A stretch of DNA of 7,231 bases from SAR116 cluster bacterium (GTDB taxonomy: Bacteria > Pseudomonadota > Alphaproteobacteria > Puniceispirillales > Puniceispirillaceae): positions 1 through 7,231 of the forward strand of contig PADU01000051.1 of the NCBI GenBank assembly GCA_002700485.1. The letters run 5' to 3'. Below are positions 5,865 through 7,231 of the stretch, one piece after another (positions within the stretch are counted from its first letter, which is position 1; every line of letters begins with the position of its first letter). The notes below the pieces were generated by a model. The model did no database searches, had not been told where the DNA came from, and worked only from the letters and a program-made list of their open reading frames with translations. A program made the translations under genes and the position numbers.

Positions 5865-6293
5865 ATGTCAATTATAGTTGGGTTAAAATTTCTGCACTAT
5901 TTGGCTTTATTTCTAGCTGGAGGTCTTGGTGTTGCGAATGGATTGCTAGCAAAAGCGCATCAGATGGCTAGCGAGCCACCAGCACCACCTGTTCAACAGA
6001 CGATGATGAAATTGGCGCGTCTGGGGCTTGTTGCAATCATTCTTCTATGGGTTACGGGCATTGGTTTAAGTTATCTACTCTACGGTGGGTTCGCGGTAGG
6101 TTGGGCCTTCCATATAAAGTTGCTTGGCGCAACAATTTTGTTGGGTTCAATATCATTTTTGAATTTTCATCTCACCTCAACCAGCAAAGTTGGTGCACCG
6201 CCCAACCCGTTTGTCATGAAAATCATCCCAATGATATCGCGTGGCGCTTTGGTTGTAGTTTTGCTAGGCATAGCCATTACCACGACTAGCTAG
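5865..6293 (+). CDS. Four-helix membrane protein, CopD/DUF2269-like
   Basis: 142-residue inner-membrane protein with four predicted helices, about residues 5-28, 48-72, 79-103 and 122-140. Landmarks are LKFLHYLALFLAGG in helix 1, VTGIGLSYLLYGG ending helix 2, and FHIKLLGA starting helix 3. Histidines 11, 83 and 102 lie in or next to helices and could bind haem or metal. This plan (H in helix 1, TG-x-G/L in helix 2, H-x-K in helix 3) loosely recalls CopD and DUF2269 membrane proteins; I could not fix the family. The ATG follows the preceding stop by three bases, with AAAGG eight bases upstream. It converges on the CueR gene, and their 3' ends overlap by eight bases. The copper-type neighbourhood makes a metal-related role possible but unproven. 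Confidence 0.8.
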   Translation: MSIIVGLKFLHYLALFLAGGLGVANGLLAKAHQMASEPPAPPVQQTMMKLARLGLVAIILLWVTGIGLSYLLYGGFAVGWAFHIKLLGATILLGSISFLNFHLTSTSKVGAPPNPFVMKIIPMISRGALVVVLLGIAITTTS

Positions 6294-6687
6294 GCGGATT
6301 TTTTGCACTAAAGGCATCCAGTATTGGGCAATCTGGACGACTGTCGCCATGACAGGCTGAAGCAAGATGTGCAAGCTTTTCACGTAATCTTGTTAATTCG
6401 GTCAGCCTGTCTTCAATATCTTGAATTTTTTGCAAAGTGAGAGCCTTTACCGTTGCAGATGACCTGTTTTCATCTTCATATAGGGATAACAGTTCGCGGC
6501 ATTCTTTTATACTGAAATTGAATCGTCTGGCACTTCCAACAAATTGCAGCTTGGCTACGTCACGCTCAGAATAATCACGGTAGCCGGTTTGCGGGTTCTG
6601 ATAAGGACAGACCATACCGATCGTGTCGTAATAACGGACAGTTTTAACTGTTAAGCCAGCTTGTGTGGCGGCTTTGCTAATATTCAT
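6286..6687 (-). CDS. cueR: CueR/HmrR-type copper-responsive MerR-family regulator
   Basis: Complete 133-residue MerR-family activator. The winged helix-turn-helix occupies about residues 1-70 (AATQAGLTVKTVRYYDTIGM, GYRDYSERDVAKLQFV), followed by the long dimerisation helix (about 79-110) and a metal-binding loop. Numbering matches E. coli CueR exactly at the key sites: Ser77, which marks sensors of +1 ions, and Cys112 and Cys120 in the CX7C loop (ACHGDSRPDCPIL) that bind a single Cu(I). It should therefore sense cytosolic Cu(I), and possibly Ag(I) or Au(I), and activate a 19-base-spacer promoter by DNA distortion. The ATG at 6685-6687 follows AAAGGA by seven bases. It is divergent from the DUF4396 gene, and the promoter between them carries the expected operator. 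HmrR is the usual alphaproteobacterial name. Confidence 0.93.
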   Translation of the reverse strand: MNISKAATQAGLTVKTVRYYDTIGMVCPYQNPQTGYRDYSERDVAKLQFVGSARRFNFSIKECRELLSLYEDENRSSATVKALTLQKIQDIEDRLTELTRLREKLAHLASACHGDSRPDCPILDAFSAKNPPS

Positions 6688-6697
6688 AAATTATTCC

Positions 6698-6728
6698 TTT
6701 ACCTTCCCCTTAGTAGAGAGTCTAGTCA
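6698..6728 (+). promoter_or_regulatory. CueR-type operator and promoter for the DUF4396 gene
   Basis: TTTACC (-35, 6698-6703), a 19-base spacer, then TAGTCA (-10, 6723-6728): the overlong spacer is the hallmark of MerR-family promoters. The left part, ACCTTCCCCTT (6701-6711), is identical to the left part of the E. coli copA operator as I remember it, and several right-half positions (T, G, GT, TA) also agree. The right half-site is degenerate, so the dyad is imperfect. The transcript would start near 6735, leaving only a ribosome site before the GTG start. Confidence 0.75.
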
Positions 6729-6756
6729 TAATACAAAAGGGGGTTAAAAGTGGCAA
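6728..6756 (-). promoter_or_regulatory. Promoter of cueR
   Basis: On the minus strand TTGCCA (6751-6756), exactly 17 bases, then TATTAT (6728-6733). The start would be near 6721, giving a leader of about 34 bases before the cueR ATG. The CueR operator at 6698-6728 covers this start, so bound CueR would be expected to hold down its own gene. Confidence 0.6.
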
Positions 6757-7196
6757 CATCAGCTCATAGTCTAGATATTCAGTGGAAATGCCGTCATACG
6801 TGGCGACAGGCATCTTATAACACATCTTGGTGTTTGTTGGGTTGTTCAATAGGCGATTTCGGAACCATTGCGTTTTTTCAGTTTGCCCAAATACCATTCC
6901 CAGTTTTTGGTATTATGACGCTTGCCATTATAAACGGCCTTTTGACTTCTATAATTCTTGAAACATTTATTTTGGCCCGTCAGATGGCGCTAAATTTAGC
7001 CTTCAAGACAGCAATCGGCATGTCTTTGATTTCCATGATTGCAATGGAAGCAGCTATGAATATCACCGATGTGGTCTTGACAGGGGGAGCAATTTTAACT
7101 TGGTGGGTCATTCCATTTATGCTGTTTGCTGGTTTTGTAACGCCGCTTCCCTACAATTACTGGCGACTAAAGGCGCTTGGAAAGGCATGTCACTAA
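6750..7196 (+). CDS. DUF4396 membrane protein, probably copper-responsive
   Basis: 148-residue inner-membrane protein of the DUF4396 family, recognised from its conserved C-terminal pattern (LTGGAILTWWVIPFML, TPLPYNYWRLKALGKACH). Four predicted helices lie at about residues 26-45, 48-72, 86-108 and 113-135. Potential soft-metal ligands are notable: Cys14 and His16 (CRH), Cys28 and Cys32 (WCLLGC), four methionines on one helix (91, 96, 99, 103), and the terminal Cys147-His148. The family's biochemistry is not established to my knowledge. The promoter it shares with CueR implies induction by Cu(I), suggesting a role in copper handling at the membrane. The start is GTG at 6750, with AGGGGG six bases upstream. 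One base after its stop a further gene begins. Confidence 0.88.
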   Translation: MATSAHSLDIQWKCRHTWRQASYNTSWCLLGCSIGDFGTIAFFQFAQIPFPVFGIMTLAIINGLLTSIILETFILARQMALNLAFKTAIGMSLISMIAMEAAMNITDVVLTGGAILTWWVIPFMLFAGFVTPLPYNYWRLKALGKACH

Positions 7197-7197
7197 A

Positions 7198-7231
7198 ATG
7201 AAAAATTCCTTTTTATTGGCCGTAAGTGCTG
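7198..7231 (+). CDS. Start of an exported protein, cut by the window end
   Basis: Only 11 codons are present (MKNSFLLAVSA). The charged start followed by a hydrophobic run is typical of a signal peptide or lipoprotein leader. The ATG lies one base after the DUF4396 stop, and GGAAAGG lies about 12 bases upstream, so it is probably translated from the same CueR-controlled transcript. A periplasmic copper-binding protein or copper oxidase would fit, but the visible part cannot show it. Confidence 0.55.
   Translation, partial: MKNSFLLAVSA

Noticed and set aside
6727..6732. CATAAT as the -10 of the DUF4396 gene
   Set aside because: It matches consensus better than TAGTCA, but no -35 lies at a usable distance and the transcript would begin inside the ribosome site; the 19-base-spacer pair fits the CueR mechanism.

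Overview
The window reads as chromosome of a Gram-negative bacterium, probably an alphaproteobacterium of marine type. This is an inference from the moderate-to-low G+C, the CueR/HmrR-type regulator paired with a DUF4396 protein, and an integrase remnant with the HSFRH...GGW...GYG pattern I associate with alphaproteobacterial elements. No rRNA, tRNA, CRISPR array or complete insertion sequence was recognised.

Region 1 (1-3122, all on the minus strand) is a run of seven small genes. In transcription order they are: a 205-residue protein made of two ferredoxin-like halves; a SnoaL/NTF2-like protein; a DUF3764-type protein; a cupin; an 85-residue protein with a likely alpha/beta-barrel fold; a second DUF3764-type protein; and a GFA-family zinc protein. 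Four of the seven appear to use the dimeric alpha/beta-barrel (antibiotic-monooxygenase-like) architecture. Together with the cupin and NTF2 folds they make an unusually dense set of small ligand-binding or cofactor-light proteins. Gaps of 13-38 bases suggest at least two short operons (SnoaL plus DUF3764; cupin plus 85-residue protein plus DUF3764). The gaps of 116 and 161 bases could hold extra promoters. No substrate can be assigned.

Region 2 (3123-4076) is a junction. It holds an A/T-rich candidate promoter for region 1, the catalytic C-terminal remnant of a tyrosine integrase, about 336 bases with no convincing gene, and a small two-helix membrane protein. The integrase remnant suggests that part of the area arrived with, or was disturbed by, a mobile element.

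Region 3 (4073-5383) is a complete DegT/DnrJ/EryC1/StrS-family PLP aminotransferase with plausible promoters just upstream. It stands alone, with no sugar-nucleotide or glycosyltransferase genes beside it.

Region 4 (5384-7231) holds two short membrane proteins translated in tandem. The first looks like a MotA/TolQ/ExbB-type four-helix core with almost no cytoplasmic loop; the second is a four-helix protein loosely like CopD/DUF2269. They converge on, and overlap by 8 bases, a MerR-family regulator with the residues that mark CueR (Ser77, Cys112, Cys120). Divergent from this gene, across a recognisable CueR-type promoter with a 19-base spacer, lies a DUF4396 membrane protein. One base further on begins what looks like an exported protein, cut by the window end. 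This right-hand part is best read as a small copper-responsive locus.
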